Source of the DNA: Natrialba hulunbeirensis JCM 10989
Lineage (GTDB): Archaea > Halobacteriota > Halobacteria > Halobacteriales > Natrialbaceae
Assembly: GCF_000337575.1 (NCBI RefSeq)
Contig: NZ_AOIM01000035.1
Coordinates: 260,678 to 324,677 of the forward strand
Direction of reading: 5' to 3'
DNA: 64,000 nucleotides
Position numbers and translations under genes: made by a program. This document shows, piece by piece, positions 1 to 9,130 of this stretch (positions are counted from its first letter, which is position 1; every line of letters begins with the position of its first letter). Under the pieces are notes generated by a model. That model was not told the DNA's origin. It did not search any database and saw only the letters and a program-made list of their open reading frames with translations.

Positions 1-1
1 C

Positions 2-316
2 CTCTGTCGTGCGACGCGCACCGACGGCCGTGTTGACGTTGGTGTCTCGCCGCGTGGCGTTCAGCGACTGTTCGAAGTGAGTCGCGCCCGCGCCGTGCTC
101 GCCGGCCGCGAGTACGTCGTTCCCGACGATGTCAAGCGTATCGCCGGTCCCTCGTTGGCCCACCGACTCGTCCTCGACCCGGAGGCGAGCATGCAGGGCC
201 TGCGCCGACGTGCCGTCATCGACAGCGTCCTCGATACCGTCGAAGTCCCGGCCATGGAGGCGGACGCCGAGACAGAGACTGCAGTAGAGGGTACGGAAAC
301 TCCGTCAACGCAGTAG
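2..316 (+). CDS. MoxR-type AAA+ ATPase, C-terminal part (5' end outside the window)
   Basis: The reading frame is open from the window edge and ends at TAG 314-316, so only about the last 104 residues are visible. They form the helical lid domain of MoxR ATPases: the phrases VSPRGVQRLFEVSRARA and YVVPDDVKRIAGPSLAHR are typical of this family. The nucleotide-binding Walker motifs must lie upstream. MoxR proteins are chaperone-like ATPases that usually work with DUF58 proteins. Here the DUF58 gene lies on the opposite strand in the facing operon, and the two transcription units overlap tail to tail by 12 bases. The last 25 residues are an acidic, Thr/Glu-rich tail. Confidence 0.85.
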   Translation, partial: LCRATRTDGRVDVGVSPRGVQRLFEVSRARAVLAGREYVVPDDVKRIAGPSLAHRLVLDPEASMQGLRRRAVIDSVLDTVEVPAMEADAETETAVEGTETPSTQ

Positions 317-1708
317 GACACGAGCACCGACGACGAGCACACCGAAGCCGACAACGACGCCGACGGTCGCCGGCACGGACAGCGTCGGCTGGAACACCGT
401 CGCGAGCCAGAACCCACAGACGGCCCCGACGACGCCACCGCTTGCGACAGCGCCACTCCACCCGATTCGGACGAGTTGCGGTGTCGACGACGCGCCGACG
501 GCACCGATCTCGCGCGCGAAACTCCGGCCGTGGCGGCCGAGGTCATAACACACCAGCGCTGCAGCGATTACGACGAACGTCGGCAGCCCGGCCCAGACCG
601 CAGTGAGTCCAGTCCCCGTTCGCTCCTGTTCGGCGAGCACGCCGAGGATGAGTCCGCTCGTCGCGAGCGTTGTGGCGACGATGTACGGCGACTTCGACAC
701 CGTCCCCTTACCCAGCGCTCCCGCGTGCCAGACGACGACGCTTCCGATCATCAACACGATCATCGTAACGGCGAACAACGCGCCAACCGTCTCGACTGCC
801 GCCAATCCTCGCTGTACCCCGATCCCACCTGCGAGCAGAACGGTCAGTGTCGTGCCGACCGTGGTTCCCACTACAACCGGTACGATCGCAGACGTCGCGT
901 TCGCACCGTTCGTCCGGTCCCAGAACCGGCGGACGATGCTTCCGAGCGCCGCGATGGTGACACCGACGACCGTGAGGGCGAGGAGAGCCCCACGAACGAG
1001 GTCGCTGGCGAGCACCAGTTCGACCAGCCAGCCGACCGGCGGCAGATACCAGCCAAGAACGACCAGCGCTACTGTGCCCACGAGCGTCGCAACCAGAAGG
1101 ACGCCGATCGAACGCGCCAGCCCGTACCGTATCACGTTCGCCTGGTCGCGCCGTCGTGCGGTCGTGAACACCGCGTCCGGAAGCGCCGCGACGGCGGCGA
1201 CGCCCGCCAGCGCTGTCACGACGAGTGCGCTGAACAGCCCTCCCACTCCGTCCCCGGTCCGCCAGCGGAGGTACTCGAGTACAGCCTGCAGGCTCCCGAA
1301 CTCCTGGAGTGCAAAGGTGGCGAGTGCAGCGATGGCGGTGAACACCGTAGCGAGGACCATCGCGACTGCAGCGCGGTCTCGGGCGACGGCCGCAGACGTT
1401 CCGAAGAGTGTTCCGCCGACGCCAGCTCCGAGGAGGACACCAACGACGGTGAGCGCGACGACGGCTCGCGTGGCTGGCTGGATGACGACTGCAGTGGTTA
1501 CCAGCGTGAGCGCGGGCAACAGCGCTGCCGCGAGTGCGATCTGGCGGGGTGATCGCTCGAATCGGATCACCGTCGCGCTGAGTGCCAGTCCGCAGAGGGC
1601 GGCGACGGCGACCGCGGGTTCGACACTCGCCAGCGCGACCGTCGCCCCACCGGCAACGACCGCAATCGCGCGTGCGGTCGTCTGCGGGAGGCGCGTCCGC
1701 TCGTTCAT
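305..1708 (-). CDS. Polytopic membrane protein at the end of the DUF58/DUF4129 operon (DUF7519-like)
   Basis: This protein of 467 residues is almost entirely hydrophobic, with about 13-14 predicted membrane helices rich in Ala, Val, Gly and Leu and no obvious catalytic motif. Its start codon overlaps the stop of the DUF58 gene by four bases (ATGA), so it is the last gene of a translationally coupled operon. Length and context match a haloarchaeal membrane family I believe is called DUF7519; that name is from memory. Its role is unknown. In this setting it may be a membrane platform for the MoxR-DUF58-DUF4129 system, which is inference from neighbours. Confidence 0.75.
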   Translation of the reverse strand: MNERTRLPQTTARAIAVVAGGATVALASVEPAVAVAALCGLALSATVIRFERSPRQIALAAALLPALTLVTTAVVIQPATRAVVALTVVGVLLGAGVGGTLFGTSAAVARDRAAVAMVLATVFTAIAALATFALQEFGSLQAVLEYLRWRTGDGVGGLFSALVVTALAGVAAVAALPDAVFTTARRRDQANVIRYGLARSIGVLLVATLVGTVALVVLGWYLPPVGWLVELVLASDLVRGALLALTVVGVTIAALGSIVRRFWDRTNGANATSAIVPVVVGTTVGTTLTVLLAGGIGVQRGLAAVETVGALFAVTMIVLMIGSVVVWHAGALGKGTVSKSPYIVATTLATSGLILGVLAEQERTGTGLTAVWAGLPTFVVIAAALVCYDLGRHGRSFAREIGAVGASSTPQLVRIGWSGAVASGGVVGAVCGFWLATVFQPTLSVPATVGVVVGFGVLVVGARVLLR

Positions 1709-3360
1709 CGGGGCTGCACCTCCGTGAGTGCCTCCTGGAGGACGAGTCCGATCGGTCGCTCCAGCTCCCAGTCGATGACGCGAGCGCCGTTCGCCCGCGC
1801 TTTGGCGAGTCTGGCATCGCGATCGAGCGCCTCAAGACGGGCTCCAGTGTCGCGTTTCGTCTCAGGTGAGTCGTCAGCCCTGTTGTTCTCGGTTTCACTC
1901 TGTGTACCCTGTGTACCCCGTGTACTCCGTGCACTCCGCGTGCTCCCCACCACATTGGGGCTCACAACTCGCACCGCATACCCCATCGTCCGCAGTCGCT
2001 TGACGATTGCAAGTGCGCCGTCGTCGACGAACGACGAGAAGAACACCATCTGTGCCTCACCAGGGAGCACCCGCGGCAGGCACTCGACCGGCGACCCGAA
2101 CACCGACTGTAGCCAGTCGCTCTCACTCGTTTTTTGTGTCCGGACGTGCTGGAGATGCTCCGTAATCTGTCGGCGCGTCTCCGTCCCCGCCCCGGGCGAG
2201 ACGCCACACACCCGCCGAACGTGCAGCGTCACGAGACCGGTCGGATAGCCCGCATCGAGCAGCGACTCACTTGCTCGCTCTGCTGCGCTTGCCGAAAGTT
2301 CGGCCGCAGAGAGTGTACTCACGGTCGCCGCGCGTCGCTGGCTCGTCCGATTGTCGACGACACAGACGACCCGTGTTGACCGTTCCGCTCGGTACTCGAC
2401 CGTCGCCAACTCACGCGTCCGCCCGTACCGTCGCCAGTCGATCGACCGCGCCGGATCGCCTGCCGCGTACTCTCGAATCGAGTGGAACTCGATCCCACTC
2501 CCGCTCTCGGTTGTCGGCACATCGCCTGCGTACTCGTCGACCCCGCTCGTCACCGGCATCTCCTCGACCGTCGGCCAGCACCGCACCCGTGTCGCACCGT
2601 CGACCGGCTCTGTCCGCGTCTCCGTGACCGTCCCCGTCAGGTCACGCGCTCGCATCGCCGCCGCCTCGAACTCGTGGTCGCCCCTGCGTAGTTCGACATC
2701 GTACTCGAGTGTCGCCGTCGCGCCGGGCTCGAGTGTCGTCGCCAGCCGCGGCGTACCGTCGACGACGGGGAGGGCGTCTGGCACGCTGTCGACGATTCGG
2801 AGGTCGACGAGCGACGCGTCACCGGTGTTTTCGACGGTGGTTCGGACGGTGACGGTGTCACCGGGGCCGCCGGAGAGGGTGGTGTCGGCAGCGTCGCGCT
2901 CGGTGGCGACAGCGACGCCGCCGTCGGTGCCGACTTGCGGCGCTGCGTGGTGTTCGGTCGCTGCTTCGGGCGGTGCTCCCTCTGCACCCGTCGGTACGCC
3001 ATCGCTGGTCTCGGCACTGTCACCTGTGTTGAACGCTCGGTGCACCCGAACCGAGGGTTCCTGGCGCGTGCGAAACACTGCTGCCCCAACGTAGCACAAT
3101 GGTATCGTTGCCGCTGCAACCAGCACGCGTACACCGAGGAACAACCCTGTCCCTGCGAGGACGAGCGCGGCGAACAGCGCCCACTCACCGTGATCGACGT
3201 GGTGTCGTTGGGTGTGTGCCTGTTCGTGATCACGCGTCTGAGCGGTCCCCTCGCGTGTGCCGCCTCTCACGGTCTGGTTGCCAATTTTCGTTTTCGTTTC
3301 CGCTTCCGTTCCGGGTTCCGCTTTCGCTCTCGTTCCAGTATCAGTCTCTGTGTCACTCAT
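1705..3360 (-). CDS. DUF58 domain membrane protein
   Basis: The protein has 551 residues. A Thr/Glu-rich N-terminus is followed by two close membrane segments (about residues 60-95), then an extracellular-type beta domain (about 140-260, CARDB/DUF11-like, with GDTVTVRTTVENTGDASL). The DUF58 core follows, recognisable from REYAAGDPARSIDWRRYGR at about residues 295-315 and a following vWA-like region (VVCVVDNRTS). DUF58 proteins are partners of MoxR ATPases and often sit beside transglutaminase/DUF4129 proteins; the complex is thought to act on envelope proteins. The gene overlaps both neighbours by four bases, so it is co-translated with them. Confidence 0.88.
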   Translation of the reverse strand: MSDTETDTGTRAKAEPGTEAETKTKIGNQTVRGGTREGTAQTRDHEQAHTQRHHVDHGEWALFAALVLAGTGLFLGVRVLVAAATIPLCYVGAAVFRTRQEPSVRVHRAFNTGDSAETSDGVPTGAEGAPPEAATEHHAAPQVGTDGGVAVATERDAADTTLSGGPGDTVTVRTTVENTGDASLVDLRIVDSVPDALPVVDGTPRLATTLEPGATATLEYDVELRRGDHEFEAAAMRARDLTGTVTETRTEPVDGATRVRCWPTVEEMPVTSGVDEYAGDVPTTESGSGIEFHSIREYAAGDPARSIDWRRYGRTRELATVEYRAERSTRVVCVVDNRTSQRRAATVSTLSAAELSASAAERASESLLDAGYPTGLVTLHVRRVCGVSPGAGTETRRQITEHLQHVRTQKTSESDWLQSVFGSPVECLPRVLPGEAQMVFFSSFVDDGALAIVKRLRTMGYAVRVVSPNVVGSTRSARSTRGTQGTQSETENNRADDSPETKRDTGARLEALDRDARLAKARANGARVIDWELERPIGLVLQEALTEVQPR

Positions 3361-4088
3361 CGACTCACCTCCTCGGACGCGAGTTCCTCCGCCGTCGTGA
3401 TCGCAGTCGCCGACCCGGATCGCTCGCTCGTCACAGCGCCGTTGTCGTACTCGACGGCTGTAATCGCCGAGATCGTCCGATCGACTCGGTGGTAGTAGGC
3501 GTCACCGGGGTCGACCGCGTTTCGGACTTGCTCGGCGAGCGGCAGCGGCCGCTCAGTCGAAAGGAACGCCGCAGCGACCGGATCGTCGGTCCACGTTCCG
3601 TTTTCAACCCGTTCACGGGCCGTCTCGCGGTCGAGCCCGCGTCTCGTTCGCACGATCCGAATCGCGTTCTCGGTGAGTCGGGTCCGGATCTCGTAGGCCG
3701 AACTGGTGCCATTGCAGCGATACTGGGCCATCGACGCGATTTCGAGACTGTGCTCCGTACTTCGGCCGACCGGCTCGAGCGGTCCCGTCTCCCCCCGCTC
3801 GGGGGCCGGCCCGCGGTGGATCGGCTGGGGAGAGACGTAACTCGTGTTCCACACCCACCAGAGCGTGAGCGCGAGCACACCCAGTCCGAACGCGGGAAAC
3901 AACAGGGCGAGCGGATACAGAACCCCAACGAACTGCGAGCCGACTCCCGGCAGATACCCGCCGAGTGCGATCACTGCGATCGCCCCCAGACTGCCGACAC
4001 CGACGAGTCCGATCGCAAGCCGGTCCGTCTCGATCCCACTCGCTCGCTCTCGCAGTCGCCGTACCGCGCCCAGTGGATTCCGGCTCAT
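3357..4088 (-). CDS. Haloarchaeal two-TM protein of the DUF58 operon (DUF7269-like)
   Basis: This is a 243-residue protein with two adjacent membrane helices at about residues 25-80 and a soluble C-terminal domain of about 150 residues with no recognisable enzyme motif. It sits between the DUF4129 gene and the DUF58 gene with ATGA-type four-base overlaps on both sides, which argues for a structural or regulatory subunit of the same membrane complex. I believe it belongs to a haloarchaeal family named DUF7269, but that label is from memory. No signal peptide or Cys motif is seen. Confidence 0.75.
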   Translation of the reverse strand: MSRNPLGAVRRLRERASGIETDRLAIGLVGVGSLGAIAVIALGGYLPGVGSQFVGVLYPLALLFPAFGLGVLALTLWWVWNTSYVSPQPIHRGPAPERGETGPLEPVGRSTEHSLEIASMAQYRCNGTSSAYEIRTRLTENAIRIVRTRRGLDRETARERVENGTWTDDPVAAAFLSTERPLPLAEQVRNAVDPGDAYYHRVDRTISAITAVEYDNGAVTSERSGSATAITTAEELASEEVSR

Positions 4089-5857
4089 TGGCCTTCTCCC
4101 CCTGATTCGTTGGCGTTCTCCGTCTCGTCTGCCTCCGCCGTGTCGGCGGACGCGGCGGACGCGGCGGACGCAGCGGACCCGGCGGTCTCGTCCGGCTCAG
4201 ACTCCATCACGTTCGCCGCCGCAGCGCGCGCACTCAACACGCGATCGGCGGACGGCTCGCGGTCACCGTACTCGAGTTCCCGGAAGACAGTCGCGAGTCG
4301 GCGCATGCTCACGCTGGGGTATCCTCGGTCGAGTGCGTCACGGGTGACCTCGCCTGGCGTCTGCGTTTCGCGATTGTGCACTCCCAGTCGGTCGAGGACG
4401 GCGTGCCAGATGGCGCGCACTTCGGAGCGAGGAGAGCGGGGCTCGAGTGGTTCCTCGCTGTACAGGGATCCGGTACCGGCGGCTGACTCGGCGTCGGTGT
4501 GGTCATCGGCAGTGCGGTCGTCGTCGGTGTCAGTGTCGGTGTCGGTGTCGCTGTCGCGGCTGAGAATCGAGCCGAGGCGACGATTCCGATCGGACGACCC
4601 ACCCCAGTCGAGCAACCAGACCGACGACAGTAGACGACCGACGGGCGGAGCGGATGGGAGGGACGGGACGAGACGTGGCAGTGTGAGTCCGAGACGCGGA
4701 CGCGACAGGAGTCGATTCGACGCGGGACTCATCCTGGGCCAAGAGGCGTTTCGAAGGCTGTGAGAAAGTCTGCCAGCGACAGTTGCGAGATCGTCGAACA
4801 CGCCCGCGAGGCCGACGAACAGAGCCGAGAGCTGCTGTCGGTTGTGCTTGTGCCTGGAGGGAACGACGCGCACGTACGTCACGACCGCACCGAGCACGAA
4901 GCCGGGGACGATGACCACGAGGGTCGTCAACCGGAGATAGAGGTCGTCGACGCTGGCCGTCGCGGTCTCCGCACCGACTGTGCTGGTCACGGTCGCCTCG
5001 TCGTCGAACGGGAGACGAACTCGCGCCGTCCCATCGGCACCGGTCGTCGCCGAGTCGCCCGAATCGACTGCGACGCTCGCATTGGGCACTCCGGTACCCT
5101 CCGCGGAAACCTGAACTGGGGCCGGCATTCCGGGGAGCAACAGCGGTGAGGCGAACTCGACGGTCGGCTCCTGGACGTCGATCGTCCGCTCGCCGCTCAC
5201 GGGGCCGCGTTCGACGCGCACCGTCGTCGGCCCCGCAGTATCCGGTAGCGCCACGGTCGTCATTCCATTTTCGGCGGTCGTCCCGATCCGTTCGCCGTCG
5301 TGGTAGACTGTCCCGTTCGCGACCGACGTCGACCCGACAGCCGCCGCGATTTCTAGGTCTCGGTTTGGTGCCGCACCGGGCGCTGGCTCGATCGTCACGT
5401 CCGTCTCGATGTCGACCGTTTTTGATTGGTTCGTTTCGACGACCCCGACCGTCATCTCCTCGGCGTATGGGACGGAAACGTCGACCTGACCGTTGTGGTC
5501 CGTCTCGCCGGCCTCTACTCCGTCGACTTCGACCGTTCGATCAGTGATGTGGTCTGCATCGGCGATCCTAACCGTAAGCTGACTTCCTGGTTCGGGAGCG
5601 CCGTCCAGTTCGATCGGCGCTGTGGGTCCCTCGTCGTCTCTCTCATCGGATTCTGTCTCACCTGCCTCTGAGGTGTTGGTAATCAGCTCTATCGGATCAG
5701 TTGACTCTGCGAGGGTGTCCCAGCTGCCCGTTGTCGTCACGCTCTCCTCGCTTCCTGGCGCATCGAGTCGGGGGTCGGCTGCCGGGAGCGCGCTGGCGGC
5801 TGCGAGCAGGCAGACGAGACAGCCCGCGACGAACAGGAGTCGCCGGGCATCGCTCAC
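4085..5857 (-). CDS. DUF4129 domain-containing envelope protein
   Basis: The protein has 590 residues. It starts with a Sec-type signal (hydrophobic stretch at residues 5-25), then carries an outside region with repeated Ig/carboxypeptidase-regulatory-like beta domains (about 80-300), one membrane helix (about 305-330), and a cytoplasmic tail. The tail ends in a DUF4129 domain, seen from TPGEVTRDALDRGYPSVSMR and the following VFRELEYGDREPS at about residues 505-545. DUF4129 is the domain normally found at the C-terminus of transglutaminase-like proteins encoded beside MoxR and DUF58; no transglutaminase Cys-His-Asp core is visible here. A DTDTDTDT run lies near residue 435. Confidence 0.85.
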   Translation of the reverse strand: MSDARRLLFVAGCLVCLLAAASALPAADPRLDAPGSEESVTTTGSWDTLAESTDPIELITNTSEAGETESDERDDEGPTAPIELDGAPEPGSQLTVRIADADHITDRTVEVDGVEAGETDHNGQVDVSVPYAEEMTVGVVETNQSKTVDIETDVTIEPAPGAAPNRDLEIAAAVGSTSVANGTVYHDGERIGTTAENGMTTVALPDTAGPTTVRVERGPVSGERTIDVQEPTVEFASPLLLPGMPAPVQVSAEGTGVPNASVAVDSGDSATTGADGTARVRLPFDDEATVTSTVGAETATASVDDLYLRLTTLVVIVPGFVLGAVVTYVRVVPSRHKHNRQQLSALFVGLAGVFDDLATVAGRLSHSLRNASWPRMSPASNRLLSRPRLGLTLPRLVPSLPSAPPVGRLLSSVWLLDWGGSSDRNRRLGSILSRDSDTDTDTDTDDDRTADDHTDAESAAGTGSLYSEEPLEPRSPRSEVRAIWHAVLDRLGVHNRETQTPGEVTRDALDRGYPSVSMRRLATVFRELEYGDREPSADRVLSARAAAANVMESEPDETAGSAASAASAASADTAEADETENANESGGEGQ

Positions 5858-6987
5858 GCCTGTCCCACCCGCGTTCGTGTCTGCTCCTCGTCGGCCGCGA
5901 GCGCGGCAAGTCGCTCAATGCGCTCGTCGATCGGCGGATGTGTTCGCGTTTCGCCCGCCGTCTGGTCGACCGACGACGGCGTCGCTCCGTCGAGCCACGC
6001 TCGAACCCGCTGTTCGCGATGTTCGTCGTCCGGCGCCGCCGATATTGGCGGCAGTGATGAACTCTCGGTGCCGTTCACGAGCGCCGAGGGGACGATACAC
6101 AACGCACGTATTTTGGCCGTCCGGAGGTCCGTCGCGGGCGTCTCCGCCGCATCCGTGAGGTCGATCAGCGCCGTCGCGAGGGCGAGAGGATCGCCCGCGA
6201 TTTCGGCCGCCGCGGCGTCAGCGGCGAACTCCCGGGTCTGGGAGAGTGTTCGCGTCGCCCAGTCGGCCACCCGCGGAAACAGCCAGAGAATCGGCGCGAC
6301 GAACACCGACGTGAGCGCGATGAGTGGTAAGAACCACGTCAGCGCCGCTCGGTCTTGCTCCGAGAGACTGGCGGGATTCACCACCGCCCGTCGCGCGAGC
6401 ATCGAACTGTGGTAGACCCGGTCCGTAATCTCCAGAAAGAGCGTCGTGACCGTCATCAGGGTCACGTCCCGGTTTGCGATATGGCCGATCTCGTGTGCGA
6501 GGACGGACTCGAGTTCGGCTGCATCGAGACGGTCGATCAGACCCGTTGTGACGACGATGGTCGCGTCGGTGAACCGGCCGATGGTGTAGCAACTGGGGGT
6601 GTCGTCGTCGACGACGCGGATGGTTGGTTCCGGGATGTCGGCGGTCATCGAGAGACGACGGACGATACGGTCCACCGTGTGGCCGTCCGCACCGCTTTCT
6701 CCAGCCCCGCGGGCGCTGGTTCGGTGGCCGGCGTGTGCGAGCACCCGCCGGTAGCCGTAGTAGAGCTGGCCGGCGAGAAAGAGGCCGACGAGGAGGAGGG
6801 CAGTCGGCCACGAAACGGGAAACTGGAGTAATGAGAGGGCGAGACGGCCGTCGGAGAGGAGGACGAACGTGCCGCCGACGATCGCCGGGAGCAAGACGCC
6901 GTACGCCCACACGACTGCGAGGACGAAGAGGGCGTTCACCGCGACGAAGACGCCGAGGACGGCAGCGATCCGGAGGCGGAGGCGCAT
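5854..6987 (-). CDS. M48 family (HtpX-like) zinc metalloprotease
   Basis: This 377-residue membrane protease opens the minus-strand operon. Two N-terminal membrane segments (about residues 5-75) are followed by the catalytic domain with the zinc motif HEIGH in VLAHEIGHIANRD (about residues 165-177) and the downstream glutamate-bearing segment REFAADAAAAEIAGD that supplies the third ligand. A second pair of membrane segments lies between them. HtpX/M48 enzymes degrade misfolded or damaged membrane proteins. Its stop overlaps the DUF4129 start by four bases. Coupling a protease to a MoxR-DUF58 module suggests an envelope maturation or quality-control unit, which is inference. Confidence 0.9.
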   Translation of the reverse strand: MRLRLRIAAVLGVFVAVNALFVLAVVWAYGVLLPAIVGGTFVLLSDGRLALSLLQFPVSWPTALLLVGLFLAGQLYYGYRRVLAHAGHRTSARGAGESGADGHTVDRIVRRLSMTADIPEPTIRVVDDDTPSCYTIGRFTDATIVVTTGLIDRLDAAELESVLAHEIGHIANRDVTLMTVTTLFLEITDRVYHSSMLARRAVVNPASLSEQDRAALTWFLPLIALTSVFVAPILWLFPRVADWATRTLSQTREFAADAAAAEIAGDPLALATALIDLTDAAETPATDLRTAKIRALCIVPSALVNGTESSSLPPISAAPDDEHREQRVRAWLDGATPSSVDQTAGETRTHPPIDERIERLAALAADEEQTRTRVGQA

Positions 6988-7125
6988 GGAGGGAGTTTCC
7001 TGTAGGTTCTCAATGAATTACCAAAAATGTTGTGTGACGGTCATCTCCCGGCCTGGAACCGGCGAGCACAGTGACTGCGATCCGTCGGGCTTTTGGCCGC
7101 CCGGATCCGATACCGGTGTACGACG

Positions 7126-8379
7126 ATGGCCCGGTATCACATCGAAACGTACGGCTGTACGTCCAATCGCGGGGAGAGTCGCGAGATCGAGCGACGGCTC
7201 CGCGATGCGGGCCACTACCGGGTCGACGGACCGGACGACGCCGACGTCGCCATTCTGAACACCTGCACCGTCGTCGAGAAGACAGAGCGAAATATGCTTC
7301 GCCGGGCTGAGGAGCTCTCCGCGGAGACAGCCGACCTCTTTATCACCGGCTGTATGGCCCTCGCACAGGGCGAAGAGTTTGCCCAGGCCGACGTCGACGG
7401 CCAGGTGCTTCACTGGGACGAGGTCCCCGAGGCCGTCACGAACGGCGAATGTCCGACGACGACCCCCGACGCCGAACCGATTCTGGACGGCGTCGTCGGC
7501 ATCCTCCCCATCGCCCGGGGCTGTATGTCCGACTGCTCCTACTGCATCACGAAGAAGGCGACCGGTAAGATCGACTCGCCCTCGATCGAGGAAAACGTCG
7601 AAAAGGCCCGCGCGCTCATCCACGCCGGCGCGAAGGAAATCCGGATTACCGGCCAGGACACCGGCGTCTACGGCTGGGACGAGGGCGAGCGCAAGCTCCA
7701 CCGCCTGCTCGAGGAAATCTGTGCCATCGAGGGCGACTTCCGCGTCCGCGTTGGCATGGCCAACCCAAAGGGCGTCCACGGCATCCGCGAGGAACTGGCC
7801 GACGTGTTCGCCGCCAACGACGAACTCTACAACTTCCTGCACGCTCCCGTCCAGTCCGGCAGCGACGACGTCCTCGGCGACATGCGCCGCCAACACCAGG
7901 TGAGTGAGTATCTCGAGGTGATCGAGACGTTTGACGACGTACTCGAGTACTGGACGCTGTCGACGGACTTCATCGTGGGGTTCCCGACGGAGACGGACCA
8001 CGACCACGAGCAGTCGATGGCGCTGCTGCGCGAGACGCGCCCGGAGAAGATCAACGTCACGCGGTTCTCGAAGCGACCGGGCACTGACGCGGCGAACATG
8101 AAGGGTCTTGGCGGCCAGGTCAAGAAGGATCGGTCGAAGGAGATGAGCGCAGCGAAGCGCGAACTCGTCGGCGAGGCCTACGCTGAGATGGTTGGCGAGA
8201 CGCGCGAGGACGTGCTGGTCGTCGAGCAGGGGACTGCCGACTCCGTGAAGTGTCGGGACGCCGCCTACCGGCAGCTCATCGTGCAGAATGCGAGCGAGTA
8301 CGGACTCGAGCCCGGCGATTTCGTCGATCTCGAAGTGACCGCCCACGAGACGATGTACGCCTTTGGAACGCCGGTCTGA
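7126..8379 (+). CDS. tRNA (t6A37) methylthiotransferase, archaeal MiaB/e-MtaB type
   Basis: A radical-SAM enzyme of 417 residues that would convert t6A37 to ms2t6A37 in ANN-decoding tRNAs. The N-terminal MTTase domain holds three cluster cysteines (YGCTSN, LNTCTVVEKT, ITGCMA). The radical-SAM motif CMSDCSYC follows at about residue 132, then the conserved VRVGMANPKGV and HAPVQSGSD segments, and a C-terminal TRAM-like RNA-binding domain ends the protein. The ATG at 7126 is chosen because MARYHIETYGC is the normal family start and a T-rich box (CTTTT near 7091-7095) sits about 30 bases upstream, consistent with leaderless transcription; a start at 7093 adds atypical residues. A decayed partial copy of this gene lies at 10471-10834. 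Confidence 0.92.
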   Translation: MARYHIETYGCTSNRGESREIERRLRDAGHYRVDGPDDADVAILNTCTVVEKTERNMLRRAEELSAETADLFITGCMALAQGEEFAQADVDGQVLHWDEVPEAVTNGECPTTTPDAEPILDGVVGILPIARGCMSDCSYCITKKATGKIDSPSIEENVEKARALIHAGAKEIRITGQDTGVYGWDEGERKLHRLLEEICAIEGDFRVRVGMANPKGVHGIREELADVFAANDELYNFLHAPVQSGSDDVLGDMRRQHQVSEYLEVIETFDDVLEYWTLSTDFIVGFPTETDHDHEQSMALLRETRPEKINVTRFSKRPGTDAANMKGLGGQVKKDRSKEMSAAKRELVGEAYAEMVGETREDVLVVEQGTADSVKCRDAAYRQLIVQNASEYGLEPGDFVDLEVTAHETMYAFGTPV

Positions 8380-8399
8380 CACTTGAGTTTCCTACTGGA

Positions 8400-8793
8400 C
8401 TCTGTTTACAAATGCTGGCGTAAAAGCCGATCAAATAGCTCGTGACAACGATCTATCTATTGGCGAAACCGTTCGAAATCCACTCGCGCGAGAACCCCTC
8501 TACCATTTGCGTGGACTTGACGAAGCATCTCGAAACCGTGTGTTTGCGTGTGCAATCGACGTTCACGACTGCCCTATTACGGGAACGAGAGAACCCCTCA
8601 CGTTTGTACAATTAATCCTGTGCAGGGAACCGATCGCGCGTACAAACTCGATACTGTTTGTATTGTCAATCCGAGCTTTCGATTCACGTTCGGATCGGTG
8701 GCCCTAGAGGGGAGAGATACTGACGAGTTGGCGGATGCTTTTCGCCAACTGGTCTCAAAAGTCTGCGAGTACGCCGAAATCAATCGACTCTAA
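8400..8793 (+). pseudogene. Transposase remnant (haloarchaeal ISH-type, DDE), frameshifted and truncated
   Basis: Frame 2 reads AGVKADQIARDNDLSIGETV, then LYHLRGLDEASRNRVFACAI and DVHDCP. The text then continues one frame over from about 8572 as YYGNERTPHV and on to VCEYAEINRL. Joined, this gives the transposase hallmark AIDVHDCPYYG, where the Asp is the first catalytic residue, and the segment leading to the second Asp; the stop falls exactly where INRLYxDREF would be expected. One base is missing near 8571-8575 and the C-terminal third is gone. The family assignment is from the motif, not from a search. Confidence 0.7.
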
Positions 8794-8989
8794 GATGACG
8801 TATTCGACGCGAATACGTCGCCCACGGCGGCGGCGAATACGCTAATAGAGGCGTTCACGTCAATACTTCGAAAGCCATGGATGGTTGGCGCGATTCTGAC
8901 TCTCCCCCATAGAGTCGTCTCCAAAGACCGGTTTGCGTCGTATCTCAGAGCGGTCCAACTTCGCTGTTGTGTCTATCGAAAAAAGAAGC

Positions 8990-9010
8990 ACTCAAAACCG
9001 CGTTTTGAGT
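8990..9010. repeat. Perfect 9-bp inverted repeat (hairpin)
   Basis: The arms ACTCAAAAC and GTTTTGAGT are separated by three bases. It lies in the AT-richer stretch between the transposase remnant and the Tat-signal gene, about 200 bases after the remnant. A weaker relative (CCCAAAACCGCTTTTGAG) lies near 34045-34062. It could be a terminator-like hairpin or the worn end of an insertion sequence. The rest of 8794-9130 shows no convincing gene. Confidence 0.5.
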
Positions 9011-9092
9011 CACCAACAACTATATTACAAATATTCCGCCTATATATTATAACAGAAATAGTATAATTACCAATCATTCTCTAATAACAACA

Positions 9093-9104
9093 GACTTATT
9101 AATG
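9093..9104 (+). promoter_or_regulatory. Box A (TATA-like) promoter for the Tat-signal gene at 9131
   Basis: The sequence CTTATTAATGTC is centred about 32 bases before the ATG at 9131, the spacing expected for a leaderless haloarchaeal transcript. A second AT-rich stretch (ACTATAAATTG, near 9115) lies too close to the start to serve as the box. Confidence 0.45.
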
Positions 9105-9130
9105 TCGTTCTATTAACTATAAATTGGACA

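Noticed and set aside
7018..8382. Long open frame (454 codons) on the minus strand opposite the methylthiotransferase gene
   Set aside because: It mirrors a clearly recognised enzyme in the high-GC codon pattern (third-position GC), has no family match by eye and would bury the real gene; such shadow frames are common in haloarchaea.
8881..9066. A 61-codon frame after the transposase remnant
   Set aside because: Composition is AT-rich, the sequence shows no motif, and a perfect hairpin lies inside it; it is more likely non-coding debris.
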